Shown: piece after piece, positions 38,187-47,645 of the stretch | Numbering within the stretch: the first letter of the stretch is position 1 | Layout of the letters: each line of letters starts with the position of its first letter | Assembly (NCBI GenBank): GCA_029243145.1 | Contig: JAQWSQ010000212.1 | Coordinates: forward strand, 1 to 64,000 | Source: Planctomycetaceae bacterium | Lineage (GTDB): Bacteria; Planctomycetota; Planctomycetia; Planctomycetales; Planctomycetaceae | Length of the DNA stretch: 64,000 nucleotides | Reading direction: 5' to 3' | Translations under genes and position numbers: made by a program | The notes under the pieces: model-generated | Seen by the model: the letters and a program-made list of their open reading frames with translations, nothing else | The model's database searches: none | What the model was told of the DNA's origin: nothing

Positions 38187-39743
38187 TTACTTTGCCGGTA
38201 ATGCTCTTGGTTTCGGTAAGTGATCGACCAGTTTTGCGTCGGTCCGCTTCAGTTCGGCAACCATCGCCTTGCGCATTTTTTTGACTCGGCCAGCGTATTT
38301 AGGATCAATGGCCAGGTTGCGCAACTCTTCGGGATCTTTTTTGAGGTCGTATAACTCTTCCAGCTCATCGTCGAGCAACGCGCGGATGTATTTGTATCGG
38401 CCATCCATGAGTAAAATCCACCAAGGGACACCATTCAGATAAAGATCATCGGGGTCTGTGGGAAGTTGATGTGTGTCACTGCCATATTTTCTTCCGGTAA
38501 ATGCCAGCATCGCAGAACGATCCTGTTTCTTTTCCGGCTCCATCAACAGGGGTTTCAAATCGTGACCGTGCATTTTCCACGGCAAATCGATCCCTGCAAA
38601 ACTGAAGAAGGTTGGCGGCAAATCAACACCGGCCACCGGCTCGCGGCAAAGTTTTCCTTGGGGGATGGTGCCGGGCATGCTGACAATCATCGGTGAGCGG
38701 ATATTGGCATCGTAAGGGGCAAGTTTCGTACAAAAGCCATGTTGTCCCCACGCAAAGCCTTGGTCGGAGGTGAAGACGACCAAGGTATTCTCAAGCTGTC
38801 CTGATTCTTTCAATGTTTTGACGAGACGACCCACACTGTCATCGAGGGCTAAAACTCCTTGATGATACTGCCTTGCCCAATCTGTGAGCGTGTTGCCGTG
38901 AATACCACGTGCGCCTTCGACAGTACGACCTCCGAACGCGCCGCCCTTCATCGCGGGGCGTCCTTGATCGTCTTTGACCCAATATGCAATTTTCTGCTGC
39001 CAGTCTGGTTTACCGGCACGAGGAGGAAAGATATCTGCCGGAGTCGGGATGCTGATATTCGGATAAGCGTCGAGATGTCGGTCTGCCGGTGTGAATGGTC
39101 CGTGAACAGCACCGAAGCAAAGCCATAAGTACCACGGTTTTTCAGCCGTGCGGTGATCGCCTTTGATAAAGTTCTCTGCGAGGTCGGTGTATCGGTCGGT
39201 GGTGTAACCTTTGGTCATCACCGGTTTTCCACCGTCAGTTTCGATCAATTGATTATCGAAATAGTTACCCGAATTTTCAGGGTAACGAGGCCGGTTCCAG
39301 ACCACCTGATAATCCCAGTCACGACCGGGACCAGTATCGACACCGGTGTGCCACTTTCCGATCTGGGCGGTCGTGTAACCTTCTTCACGAAAGACTTTTG
39401 GCCAGAACGGACACTTTTCGGGATCGTAGGCACTGCCGGGATAATCGCCCTCCATCCGCATCGATTCGATGCCGTACTGTTGATGTCCGGTGAGCATTGT
39501 TGCCCGTGAAGGCATACACCATGTTCCGATATAGGCGTGAGAAAATCGAACGCCGTGGGATGCCAGTTCGTCGATATGGGGAGTTTTCGTGAATTCATAC
39601 GCACCGGGATAACAACTGGTGGTGCGATACGAGTGATCGTCGGTGTAAATGAAGAGAATATTGGGTCTCTCAGCGGCGGTCAGCAGACGACCTGAGATCA
39701 TTAAAACCAAAGCCGAAAAGCAAATCAGTAACGAGCGCGACAT
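38187..39743 (-). CDS. Secreted sulfatase (formylglycine type)
   Basis: A 518-residue exported sulfatase. The ATG at 39743 gives a signal peptide (MSRSLLICFSALVLMISG). Metal-binding Asp residues are in FIYTDDHSYR (D35, D36). The formylglycine signature is CMPSRATMLTG, with C76 as the residue that is converted, matching the C-x-P-S-R rule of type I sulfatases. A HFPRQ-like C-terminal half and DDELEELYDLKKDPEE near the end are typical. It should release sulfate from sulfated polysaccharides or sulfate esters in the periplasm. A formylglycine-generating enzyme is not in the window. Confidence 0.93.
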   Translation of the reverse strand: MSRSLLICFSALVLMISGRLLTAAERPNILFIYTDDHSYRTTSCYPGAYEFTKTPHIDELASHGVRFSHAYIGTWCMPSRATMLTGHQQYGIESMRMEGDYPGSAYDPEKCPFWPKVFREEGYTTAQIGKWHTGVDTGPGRDWDYQVVWNRPRYPENSGNYFDNQLIETDGGKPVMTKGYTTDRYTDLAENFIKGDHRTAEKPWYLWLCFGAVHGPFTPADRHLDAYPNISIPTPADIFPPRAGKPDWQQKIAYWVKDDQGRPAMKGGAFGGRTVEGARGIHGNTLTDWARQYHQGVLALDDSVGRLVKTLKESGQLENTLVVFTSDQGFAWGQHGFCTKLAPYDANIRSPMIVSMPGTIPQGKLCREPVAGVDLPPTFFSFAGIDLPWKMHGHDLKPLLMEPEKKQDRSAMLAFTGRKYGSDTHQLPTDPDDLYLNGVPWWILLMDGRYKYIRALLDDELEELYDLKKDPEELRNLAIDPKYAGRVKKMRKAMVAELKRTDAKLVDHLPKPRALPAK

Positions 39744-40068
39744 GATCAAATTCCCAAACGTTGAAAAATATCCAGTCATTCAGTTGCCCCACGTTAACGA
39801 ACTCTAACCTTCAATTCACCAATTATCTGATGATTCAAGTTCGATCAGAGGACCAAATGTACGCTCATTACCGTGTCGTCAGAACTGGTTTCGACGGCGA
39901 ATTTGAGGCATGAAATCGACAAAAAGTCACAGATTCTTTATCAGAATCGGGATTGACGAAATTTCGCTGCTGTTCGACAATAGACAAGATTCAAAACCTG
40001 ACACGCCAACCGCTTGCGAAGAATCACAGGGATTGTGAATTCCACCCGGCAAAGGATTGCACCCGTTT
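39744..40068. other. Intergenic region holding the hldE promoter
   Basis: The 325 bp between the divergent sulfatase and hldE genes have no convincing gene. A hairpin (GATTCT/AGAATC, 39932-39948) precedes the sigma-70-like promoter at 39953-39981. Confidence 0.4.
39953..39981 (+). promoter_or_regulatory. Sigma-70-like promoter of hldE-waaF
   Basis: TTGACG (39953-39958) and GACAAT (39976-39981) are separated by 17 bp. The -35 box matches five of six consensus bases and the -10 box four of six. The hldE start follows 87 bp downstream. Confidence 0.5.
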
Positions 40069-41598
40069 ATGTCATATCATCTTATTGATCTCGTCGAAAA
40101 TCTGGGTCGACCGAAGATTCTCGTCCTCGGCGATATCATTCTCGACCGTTATATCTGGGGAAACGCTGATCGTATCAGTCAGGAAGCCCCCGTAATCCTT
40201 CTGCGCGAAGATCGTGAAGAGATCCGGCTGGGCGGCGCCTCCAATGTGGCCAATATGCTCGCCGGTCTGGATACCGACGTCGTCATGGCGGGAGTCGTGG
40301 GCAACGATTCCGATGGAGATGTCGTTCGCAAAGAACTGGAAGCGGCCGGCGTCGATGTGAGCGGTGTGATTAGCGACCCGACTCGGCCAACAACCGTCAA
40401 AGAACGATACATCGGTCGCGCTCATCATCGTCATCCGCATCAAATGTTGCGAGTTGATCGTGAAGTAAAAACGGCCATCAGTTCAGAAATCGAAGTCAAA
40501 ATTCTGAAAGCCGTCACCGACGCCTTGCCCGAATGTTCGGCTCTATTGATCTCGGATTACGCTAAGGGAGTCTGTACGCCGGGTATGCTCGACCTTGTGA
40601 TTAAGCGGGCACGTGCGGCAGGACTGCCCGTGATTGCCGACCCGGCATCCTCGGGGGACTACAAAATATATAGCGGTGCGACCGCCATCACTCCCAACCG
40701 ATTAGAGACCAGTCTCGCTACGGAAATCGAAGTGGAGTCGATTGAAGACGCTCACAGAGCCGGTGAGGTTTTGTGTGAGAAGCTCAATCTCGATTACGCC
40801 TTTGTGACGATTGATTCGGACGGAATTGTGGCCGTCCGAAATGATGGAAGTTGGGCTCATCATCCCACACGCAAACGTGAAGTTTATGATATCACCGGCG
40901 CAGGAGACATGGTGCTCGCGATGATCGGTGTGGGAGCCGCTGCCGGTTACTCTCCCGACGATCTCGCCAAACTGGCCAATGTAGCCGGCGGACTCGAAGT
41001 CGAACAAATTGGTGTGGTCACCATCAAACGGGATGAAATTATTGGCGACCTCCTCTCAGGGAATCGTGGCACGGGAGGCAAAGTCTTCGAGCTACCGCAA
41101 CTGGGGCGTCAAGTCGATGCACGCCGCAGACTCGGTCAGAAAGTGGTTCTCACCAATGGTTGTTTCGACGTGTTGCATGTCGGCCATGTCACCTACTTAC
41201 AGCAAGCGCGAGAGCAGGGAGATTGCCTGGTCGTCGCGTTGAACAGCGATTCCAGTATCCGTGGACTTGAGAAGGGTGATGATCGCCCGATCTTTGCCCA
41301 AGAACAAAGAGCCATGATGCTCGCGTCACTCGAAGCCGTTGATTATGTCGTCGTCTTTGATGAGCAGACACCTCATCAGGTGATCGAAACGGTCAAACCG
41401 GATTTACTCGTCAAAGGAGGAACCTACCTCCCTGAAGAGATTGTCGGCAAGGAAGTCGTGGAAGCTTACGGCGGAGAAGTCCGCGCGTTGGGAGAAGTTC
41501 CCGGCATCTCGACCACCGAAATCTTGAGATTGATTCGCGGCGAGCCGGCTCCACCGCTGCAACCATTTATTCCATCCGAGGAAAGGAAAGCGGGATGA
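40069..41598 (+). CDS. hldE: Bifunctional heptose-7-phosphate kinase / heptose-1-phosphate adenylyltransferase
   Basis: A 509-residue cytosolic enzyme. The ATG at 40069 is preceded by AAAGGA. The N-terminal ribokinase-type domain (about 1-330) phosphorylates D-glycero-beta-D-manno-heptose 7-phosphate at O1 and carries the ITGAGD motif (277-280 GAGD). The C-terminal nucleotidyltransferase domain (about 350-500) has the LTNGCFDVLHVGH motif, with HxGH at 370-373, and makes ADP-heptose. Both halves are full length. The ATGA overlap with the next gene, a heptosyltransferase, fits co-production of ADP-heptose and its transfer to the lipopolysaccharide core. Confidence 0.95.
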   Translation: MSYHLIDLVENLGRPKILVLGDIILDRYIWGNADRISQEAPVILLREDREEIRLGGASNVANMLAGLDTDVVMAGVVGNDSDGDVVRKELEAAGVDVSGVISDPTRPTTVKERYIGRAHHRHPHQMLRVDREVKTAISSEIEVKILKAVTDALPECSALLISDYAKGVCTPGMLDLVIKRARAAGLPVIADPASSGDYKIYSGATAITPNRLETSLATEIEVESIEDAHRAGEVLCEKLNLDYAFVTIDSDGIVAVRNDGSWAHHPTRKREVYDITGAGDMVLAMIGVGAAAGYSPDDLAKLANVAGGLEVEQIGVVTIKRDEIIGDLLSGNRGTGGKVFELPQLGRQVDARRRLGQKVVLTNGCFDVLHVGHVTYLQQAREQGDCLVVALNSDSSIRGLEKGDDRPIFAQEQRAMMLASLEAVDYVVVFDEQTPHQVIETVKPDLLVKGGTYLPEEIVGKEVVEAYGGEVRALGEVPGISTTEILRLIRGEPAPPLQPFIPSEERKAG

Positions 41599-42641
41599 AC
41601 CGCATTGGAGTGTTTTTACCGAATTGGATTGGCGATGTCGTCATGTCGACACCCGCCCTCCGCGCGCTCCACAAGCAACATCCCGAGGCTGAAATTGTCG
41701 GCATTCATCGACCGTACATTTCCGATGTCCTTGACGGCACCGATCTGATCCATCGTTCGATTCTGCATGATCGCAAAAGCGATCTTCCCGAACGTCGGGG
41801 ACTAGGATTTACCAGATTGCTCAAGCGGGAGCAGTTCGACGAAATCTACCTCTTCACAAACTCGCTGCGAACGGGCTGGGTCGCTTGGTTATCCGGTGCC
41901 AAACGTCGAGTCGGTTTTGCCAATGAAGGTCGTGGTTGGATGCTGACCGATGCACTTCCCGGTTTTGATCGCGAGGTCGTCAAGTCGGCACTCGATTATT
42001 ACATTGAGATCGTTGAATTCGCAGGCTGTGAGGTGGAATCCCAACAGACCGAGCTTGCCACCACCGACGAAGACGAACATCGCTGGCAACAGTTCCAGAA
42101 TTCATTACCAGCCGAGTTGCAACAAAAACCGATTGTTACATTTAATGCGGGAGGCGCGTTCGGAGAAGCCAAGCATTGGTCGACGCCGAAGTTCGCCGAG
42201 TTGGGGCAATCGATTGTCGATAACTTCGACCGTACGGTCGTCGTATTGTGCGGACCTACGGAACGAGATATGGCGCAAGCCATTGTCCAAAAAGCGGATC
42301 GCGAACATGTTGTCAGCATGGCCGATCAGGAATTGACGATTGGGCTCTCGAAGGCAGCCGTGAAACATTCGGAATTGCTGGTCACGACTGATTCAGGACC
42401 GCGTCATTTTGCTCAACCTTTCGATGTGCCGGTGATCACGATCTTCGGACCGACCCACATCGGCTACAGCGAAACGTACTACAAAAAGGGCACGCATATT
42501 CAATTGCCAGTTGATTGTGGACCGTGCCAACAACGCACTTGCCCGCTCGTACATCATAAGTGCATGCAGGATTTAACGGTTGAACGGGTCTTTCAGGCGG
42601 TGCGTGACAATCTTGATCGCTATCGTCGTCAAGTTGCCTAG
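41595..42641 (+). CDS. waaF: ADP-heptose:LPS heptosyltransferase (GT9)
   Basis: A 348-residue GT-B glycosyltransferase of family 9. N-terminal PNWIGDVVMSTPALRAL is the hallmark start. The C-terminal domain has TTDSGPRHFAQPFDVPVITIFGPTH (shown here as TTDSGPRHFAQPFDVP and ITIFGPTH), which binds the ADP-sugar, and a Cys-rich DCGPCQQRTCPLVHHKCM block typical of WaaF. It should transfer heptose from ADP-heptose to the inner core of lipopolysaccharide on the cytosolic face of the inner membrane. It overlaps hldE by 4 bp, so the two are translationally coupled. Confidence 0.92.
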   Translation: MNRIGVFLPNWIGDVVMSTPALRALHKQHPEAEIVGIHRPYISDVLDGTDLIHRSILHDRKSDLPERRGLGFTRLLKREQFDEIYLFTNSLRTGWVAWLSGAKRRVGFANEGRGWMLTDALPGFDREVVKSALDYYIEIVEFAGCEVESQQTELATTDEDEHRWQQFQNSLPAELQQKPIVTFNAGGAFGEAKHWSTPKFAELGQSIVDNFDRTVVVLCGPTERDMAQAIVQKADREHVVSMADQELTIGLSKAAVKHSELLVTTDSGPRHFAQPFDVPVITIFGPTHIGYSETYYKKGTHIQLPVDCGPCQQRTCPLVHHKCMQDLTVERVFQAVRDNLDRYRRQVA

Positions 42642-42765
42642 CGATTTCCCTATAACGCAACTTTCCACGCGACGACTGATCGCATTCCCCAATTGCTACC
42701 GATGACAATGACTGAGGAACCTCACGTCGAGGTTTTTGATTTCGATCACTCAGGGATTGTCGAGT

Positions 42766-43731
42766 ATGCCTCCCCGCAAACGACCCACAGGACGACATCT
42801 TGGTGCCCTGCTTGAAGCCAAGCAGGTTGATCGCGGTCCATCTGCTCGCATGCACTTCGAACCGTTTCTGCACTATCTCGATGCAGAATGCGGCATGTCT
42901 TCCAATACGATCAAATCGTATCAATCCGATCTACAACAGTTTCTCGATTGGGATCAATTACGGGGAACGACGCCTCTCAAAAACATTGATCTCAAATATC
43001 TGTCGAGCTACATGCAGCATCTTTATGATCGTGGGCTGAAGGCCACTTCGATTGCTCGGCAACTGGTTTCCATCAAGATGTTCTTTCGATATCTGGTTCT
43101 CGAAGGAGTTCTGCTCGAAAGCATCGCGGAATTGGTCAGTTCTCCCAAACTTTGGCAATACTTGCCGAAGGTACTCTCTCCCGATGCCGTCAATCGCTTG
43201 TTATCAGCTCCCGGTAGTGACGACCAATACCCGTTGCGCGACCAGGCTTTGTTGTGCATGTTGTATGCGACTGGGTGCCGAGCGTCAGAGATTTCCGACT
43301 TGAAACTTCGCGATGTTTATTTGTCGGAAAGTTACTGTCGCTGTACGGGAAAAGGACACAAGGAACGCATGGTTTCTTTGAATCCCGTTGCCATTAGCGC
43401 ATTAGAAGCTTATTTGTCACACGAACGCCCGACGCTGTCCGGATCGGATGATTCCAATTGGTTGTTCGTCACTCGTTCAGGCGGTCGATTGTCCCGCATT
43501 ATGGTCTGGAACCTCGTCAAGAAGTATGCCGGCCGAATCGGCTGTTCTAAAGAAGTCAGTCCACACACGCTGAGGCACAGTTTTGCCACGCATATGCTGG
43601 CGGGGGGAGCCGAGATTCGCGCCCTCCAGGAAATGCTGGGGCATGCCAGCATTGCCACCACGCAGATTTATACTCATGTGGAACACAGCCGATTGAAAGC
43701 GATTCACAAAAAATTTCACCCTCGTGGTTGA
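42766..43731 (+). CDS. xerD: Tyrosine recombinase XerC/XerD
   Basis: A 321-residue site-specific recombinase. The ATG at 42766 is preferred; a CAGGGA box lies upstream. The N-terminal SAM-like core-binding domain (about 30-130) is followed by the catalytic domain with the full set of active-site residues: R172 in TGCRASE, K196 in GKGHKE, H267 and R270 in HTLRHSF, H293 in LGHASI, and nucleophile Y302 in IYTHV. Its normal job is to resolve chromosome dimers at dif with its partner. Nothing nearby suggests a mobile element, so a housekeeping recombinase is the best reading. XerD versus XerC is not certain. Confidence 0.9.
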   Translation: MPPRKRPTGRHLGALLEAKQVDRGPSARMHFEPFLHYLDAECGMSSNTIKSYQSDLQQFLDWDQLRGTTPLKNIDLKYLSSYMQHLYDRGLKATSIARQLVSIKMFFRYLVLEGVLLESIAELVSSPKLWQYLPKVLSPDAVNRLLSAPGSDDQYPLRDQALLCMLYATGCRASEISDLKLRDVYLSESYCRCTGKGHKERMVSLNPVAISALEAYLSHERPTLSGSDDSNWLFVTRSGGRLSRIMVWNLVKKYAGRIGCSKEVSPHTLRHSFATHMLAGGAEIRALQEMLGHASIATTQIYTHVEHSRLKAIHKKFHPRG

Positions 43732-43867
43732 GTGAAATGTCTTGAATTTACGTGTTCGCATTTGATCGCTTCCCGCGTCCTTTCTTCTCTCTTCTGCTTT
43801 CCGTTAGAATCATGAGTTCAATTCAAACTCAGAATCCAATGGGAGGGGAACCATAATTCATCGAAAC

Positions 43868-44644
43868 TTGCTGCTGTCTACATTAATGCTCTGTCTGTCA
43901 AGCTCGCTCACATGGGGGGCGGAGCCTCCACAGAATTTATTCGAGAGTTATCGTTTTGTGGATCTGGCGTATCCGCTGAACGAGACTAATCAATATTGGC
44001 CCGGCGATGATTACACGGGTTTTGAATTGAAAACGATTGCCACGATCGAAAAAGATGGCGTTCTCTCGAAAGCTCTCTCGCTCCCCGAACATTTGGGAAC
44101 ACACATTGATGCTCCCAATCATTTCGAACCCAATCGACCCGATGTCTCACAACTGACCCCCGAGCAACTCTTTGGTCCGGGCATCGTGATCGATATCAGT
44201 CTTCGTGCCGAAATGGATGTCGATACGATGCTGACCACAGAAGACATCAAAAAATGGGAGAAAAAACACGGCCACATTCCCGAGGGAGCGATTGTCGTAT
44301 TAAAGACCGGCTGGGGTCGCTTCTGGAAGAACACTGTCCGGTATCAAAATCGAGATGCCCGTGGGCAATTGCATTTTCCCTCATTCTCCGCTGAAGCCGC
44401 CACTTTCCTTGTTGAAAAACGAAAAGTTCGCGGCGTGGGAGTCGATAATTTGAGTATAGATCGCGGAATCTCGACAGATTTTGCCGTCCACCACATCATC
44501 AACAAAGCCGAGAAATTCGGGTTGGAGAATGTCGCCGATCTGGACAAATTACCTGCACGTGGATTTCAGGTCTTGGTTGCACCGATGAAGATTGAAAACG
44601 GAACTGGTGGTCCGACGCGAATTTGGGCCATGCTGCCCAAATGA
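43868..44644 (+). CDS. Cyclase family protein (kynurenine formamidase-like), exported
   Basis: A protein of about 258 residues with a signal peptide (LMLCLSSSLTWGAE). The metal-binding motif HLGTHIDAPNH (residues 75-85) is the H-x-G-T-H-x-D-x-P-x-H signature of the cyclase/KynB family, which hydrolyses amide or ester bonds with a divalent metal. The start is uncertain: the first usual start is TTG 43868, but the strong GGAGGGG box at 43842-43848 is 20 bp upstream of it and better placed for an ATT codon at 43856, which would add four residues. Its export argues against tryptophan catabolism. It converges on the DUF455 gene. Confidence 0.85.
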   Translation: MLLSTLMLCLSSSLTWGAEPPQNLFESYRFVDLAYPLNETNQYWPGDDYTGFELKTIATIEKDGVLSKALSLPEHLGTHIDAPNHFEPNRPDVSQLTPEQLFGPGIVIDISLRAEMDVDTMLTTEDIKKWEKKHGHIPEGAIVVLKTGWGRFWKNTVRYQNRDARGQLHFPSFSAEAATFLVEKRKVRGVGVDNLSIDRGISTDFAVHHIINKAEKFGLENVADLDKLPARGFQVLVAPMKIENGTGGPTRIWAMLPK

Positions 44645-44677
44645 ACTCGAGCATCCCGTACGACTGAGGATCGCAAG

Positions 44678-45466
44678 TTACTCTGGATCAACGGATCGCA
44701 AGCGTTCTATAAAATCGGGAGAAAGACCGGCAGCAAGGCGAGCGTCATGCTGGAAGTCATTACCAATTGACTTTTCGGGGCGCATCGGCCAGTGAAGATG
44801 ATCGGTCCATGCCGTCCAGTCGTCGTCCGCGTCGGGTTTGAGCTTTCTCAGCCATTCGATGCCGAATCGTACATGTCCAATTTCGTCTTCATGAATCCGT
44901 CGCATCAGTGCGGCACTTCGCTTGTCGCCCGCTTCCAGAAACGCCTGCTCGAACTCGATGGTGTGATCGAGATTTCGAGCTTCAAATGTGAGAGGTAGGC
45001 CGGAGAGATAATCGAGTACCGAGTGATAGTCCTGAGCCTTCTTCCAGATATAACAATTGACGGGCAGGTCGCCGAATTCAAGTCCTAGCATTGAGGCCCG
45101 TTCCGCGTGCATGCGAGTGTGTCGTTGTTCGTCCTGGATGATCTCGACCAAGCCAAAACGGAATTCTTGGGGAGCCTCGGGAAACGCCAACAACACAAAC
45201 GCCATCACCTCAACCGCCTGCAATTCGTGATTCGCCATGATATGATGCGCGACGGCTCGTTTCGCGGGATCGGTCATCGCGAGAGCGGCTGGCATCGCGG
45301 GTGCTGTGCGACGTGGCGCGAATTGTAGTTCAGCATGACGGCTTGGCTCGACAGGGCGAAATAATTCGCCGGGAGCTTCGTCGGTGAGCGGTTCGCTAGG
45401 AGGGCGCAGCTTCGCATCGAGACTGCCCTCTAGCAAGAGTTGTTCGGCAAAAGTACGCAGTTCCAT
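44678..45466 (-). CDS. DUF455 family ferritin-like protein
   Basis: A 262-residue cytosolic protein. A four-helix ferritin-like bundle is indicated by carboxylate and His motifs in order: HELQAVEVM, DEQRHTRMH, EFEQAFLEAGD, and HEDEIGHVRFG. These would bind a diiron centre as in the MiaE-like/DUF455 group. The N-terminal 60 residues are Pro/Arg-rich and less conserved. The reaction is not established for the family; an oxygenase or oxidase role is possible. It converges on the cyclase-family gene with 33 bp between the stops. Confidence 0.85.
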   Translation of the reverse strand: MELRTFAEQLLLEGSLDAKLRPPSEPLTDEAPGELFRPVEPSRHAELQFAPRRTAPAMPAALAMTDPAKRAVAHHIMANHELQAVEVMAFVLLAFPEAPQEFRFGLVEIIQDEQRHTRMHAERASMLGLEFGDLPVNCYIWKKAQDYHSVLDYLSGLPLTFEARNLDHTIEFEQAFLEAGDKRSAALMRRIHEDEIGHVRFGIEWLRKLKPDADDDWTAWTDHLHWPMRPEKSIGNDFQHDARLAAGLSPDFIERLRSVDPE

Positions 45467-45589
45467 AATTGGTTTCTCAACAGAATTCTATAGCAGTTTA
45501 CGAAAACTCATGGTCCGTACAGGCTCGTGGGAGTCTTGTTTTCAAGGGCCAAAACGCGTCGTCGCGGCCACAAAAAAGAGTGATTTGCT

Positions 45590-45760
45590 CTAACCCCGGC
45601 CACCTTCACAGCACGTCTCACAAATGGTGCGACAGCGGGTGCATTGGAGTTTGTGTTTGATTTCCATGAGCGGTGCACCGCAGACCGGGCAGGCGGGAGC
45701 TGCGCCATTGGTATCGCAATGTTCGGAAGATTGATGACTTTTTGTCGCGGGATCGGACAT
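45590..45760 (-). CDS. Small zinc-ribbon protein
   Basis: A 56-residue protein. The ATG at 45760 is chosen because GGAGGCG sits just upstream; the frame continues further upstream without domain features. The C-terminal half has CPVCGAPL and CTRCRTICETCCEGG, together giving two pairs of zinc-binding cysteines plus extra ones. It looks like a single zinc ribbon with a flexible Ser/Thr/His-rich N-terminus. Its function is unknown. It lies 123 bp upstream of the DUF455 gene on the same strand and may be co-transcribed with it. Confidence 0.7.
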   Translation of the reverse strand: MSDPATKSHQSSEHCDTNGAAPACPVCGAPLMEIKHKLQCTRCRTICETCCEGGRG

Positions 45761-45970
45761 TCGCGCCTCCTGGCTATGAACGAAATATTTAATGGAAAAG
45801 CGGGACAACCTACGCTTCAACGAATACCGAGCATTATAATCAATTCTTGATCAAAAACAGGCCCTAACAGCCTCTCTGTGAGAATTGCAGGGAAAATGCG
45901 TCTGTTCAGAGTCACCTGCTGCTCCTAAACTGGAGTGGAACATTTTTTGAAGCGAGCTGGATCACAACTT

Positions 45971-46993
45971 ATGAAATGCCTGCCTTTCATTGTCACAATG
46001 AGTTTGCTGTTTGGAGTCATGAACTCCCCCGTTGAAGCAGCCAAGAAAAATGAGAAGGTCTCGAAAGCCACAACTCGAGCGCTCGATTGGCTCGCGCGAC
46101 AGCAAAAGCACGGGTATTGGGAAGCCAATGGCAGTCAGTATCGAGTTGCGATGACCGCGCTGTCCGGAATGGCGATGCTGTCCGAAGGTTCGACGACGAC
46201 TCGTGGTAAGTATGCCGACAATATTGAACGGGCGGTGGACTATCTGATTGAGATGTCTCAGCCCAATGGACTCATCGGCTATTCGCAAGATTATCATTAC
46301 ACCTATGGTCACGGGTTTTCGATGCTCTTTCTTTCTCAGGTTTATGGAGAAGAGGAGGATATCGGTCGCCGTAAGGAACTTCGTCGTGTGTTGACCGAAT
46401 CGGTCAAATTTGCAGCCGGTGCGCAAACTTCGGCAGGAGGTTGGGGGTATGTCTCGGCGAAAGATGGCAACGATTTTGATGAAGGCTCCACATGTATCAC
46501 TCAGGTTCAGGGATTGCGGGCCTGTCGCAACGCGGGTATCCCTGTTCCCAAAGAAATTATTGAGCGTGCCAAAGAGTACATCGAGAAGTGTATGACTCCC
46601 GATGGCGGGATTCAGTACAGTTTGAAAAGTGGTGGAGGTTCTCGTCCACCAATCACGGCGGCCGCATTAGCCGCCATGAATAACGCCGGTGAATATGAAA
46701 GTGACATGACCAAAAAGATGATGAAATATTGCAAGGACAATGTCTGGCCCGCAGCCGGACATTCTCTGCATGGTCATTGGCATTACACACATCTGTACTA
46801 CTCCCAGGTGATGTATCGCCAGGGTGAGGATGACTACAAGAAATATTATGCGGATGTCAGCGAAGACATTCTTCGTAAACAGTCGGCCGATGGTAGCTGG
46901 AAGGAAGGGCATGTTGGTCCCGTTTATACCACGGCTTTGAATGTGACCATCCTGTTGATGGACAATGGCTATCTTCCCATTTATCAGCGGTAA
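45971..46993 (+). CDS. Exported prenyltransferase/squalene-cyclase-like toroid protein
   Basis: A 340-residue protein from the ATG at 45971; a GTG at 45935 in the same frame would add 12 residues. The chain starts with a signal peptide (CLPFIVTMSLLFGVM, ending near VEAAKK) and continues as (alpha/alpha)6 repeats: ALDWLARQQKHGYWEANG, AVDYLIEMSQPNGLIGY, AQTSAGGWGYVSAKDG, ILRKQSADGSWKEGHVG. The QxxxGxW (QW-like) motifs are the prenyltransferase/squalene oxidase repeat. No DxDD cyclase or catalytic motif is visible, and the protein is exported, so a true terpene cyclase is unlikely. Such proteins are common in planctomycetes with unknown function. Confidence 0.85.
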   Translation: MKCLPFIVTMSLLFGVMNSPVEAAKKNEKVSKATTRALDWLARQQKHGYWEANGSQYRVAMTALSGMAMLSEGSTTTRGKYADNIERAVDYLIEMSQPNGLIGYSQDYHYTYGHGFSMLFLSQVYGEEEDIGRRKELRRVLTESVKFAAGAQTSAGGWGYVSAKDGNDFDEGSTCITQVQGLRACRNAGIPVPKEIIERAKEYIEKCMTPDGGIQYSLKSGGGSRPPITAAALAAMNNAGEYESDMTKKMMKYCKDNVWPAAGHSLHGHWHYTHLYYSQVMYRQGEDDYKKYYADVSEDILRKQSADGSWKEGHVGPVYTTALNVTILLMDNGYLPIYQR

Positions 46994-47038
46994 CTCTGAG
47001 AGAGATTCTGCAAAAATCCTCACAACTCTCGTTTCTGA

Positions 47039-47542
47039 ATGGGACTCATGGCACGTGACGAATCAGATCGGGAAGAGTTGCTCCGTGAAGCGGTTGCGTT
47101 AAATCGGCGGGCAGAGTTTACGTTTGACGAACGGGAAGAATCGGTGTTCCTGGGGTTCAAGCGGGATGGAGGACTCGCGATTTATCGGGGTGCTGATCCC
47201 GTCTACCAATTTAACGTGTTGGGCCAACTCCGCCGGGCCTATCGAGACGGACTGCTCTACCGGACACAGGGAACAACGCTGGCTGAATTAAGACGTGATC
47301 GGTCGGATGACAATCAAGTGATTCTTCATCGACGTGATCTCGACGAAATCGAATTGACCCTGTTTTTGGATGAGATGCGGGAGACTCTTCACGATTTGCA
47401 ACAACGTCTTTCCGCCCAGTCGTTTCAGAAAATATCGACCGTCCCCGCGGATGCCGATCTATTACCCGAATTTCTTGCGGCATTAGAAGTTGCCTTCTCG
47501 GCGAGACCGATTCTGGCCCCGGCGATCAAAGGCCGAAAGTGA
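47039..47542 (+). CDS. Conserved hypothetical protein, acidic/basic mixed
   Basis: A 167-residue protein without a signal peptide or membrane segment. It starts with ATG 47039, and an ATG at 47048 in the same frame is possible. It contains FLGFKRDGGLAIYRGADPVYQFN and GQLRRAYRDGLLYRTQG near residues 40-80 (given as FLGFKRDGGLAIYRG and QLRRAYRDGLLYR), then Asp/Arg-rich helical sequence. I recognise no domain. It is co-oriented between the toroid gene and pabA/trpG, with 45 bp to the upstream stop and about 100 bp to the downstream start, so it may be read with either. Confidence 0.7.
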   Translation: MGLMARDESDREELLREAVALNRRAEFTFDEREESVFLGFKRDGGLAIYRGADPVYQFNVLGQLRRAYRDGLLYRTQGTTLAELRRDRSDDNQVILHRRDLDEIELTLFLDEMRETLHDLQQRLSAQSFQKISTVPADADLLPEFLAALEVAFSARPILAPAIKGRK

Positions 47543-47645
47543 ACCTTTTCGTCCCTACGGAATCTGTGGGATCAGAGTTGTCAGAGACTCACCTTCTCGG
47601 GCATAATGGACCGAGAGAATATTCCTCCAATCTTCTGAGCCTAAA

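Noticed and set aside
42766-43731. Tyrosine recombinase as evidence of a mobile element
   Set aside because: No direct repeats, attachment sites, phage genes or atypical base composition surround it, and the protein has the size and motifs of housekeeping XerC/XerD.
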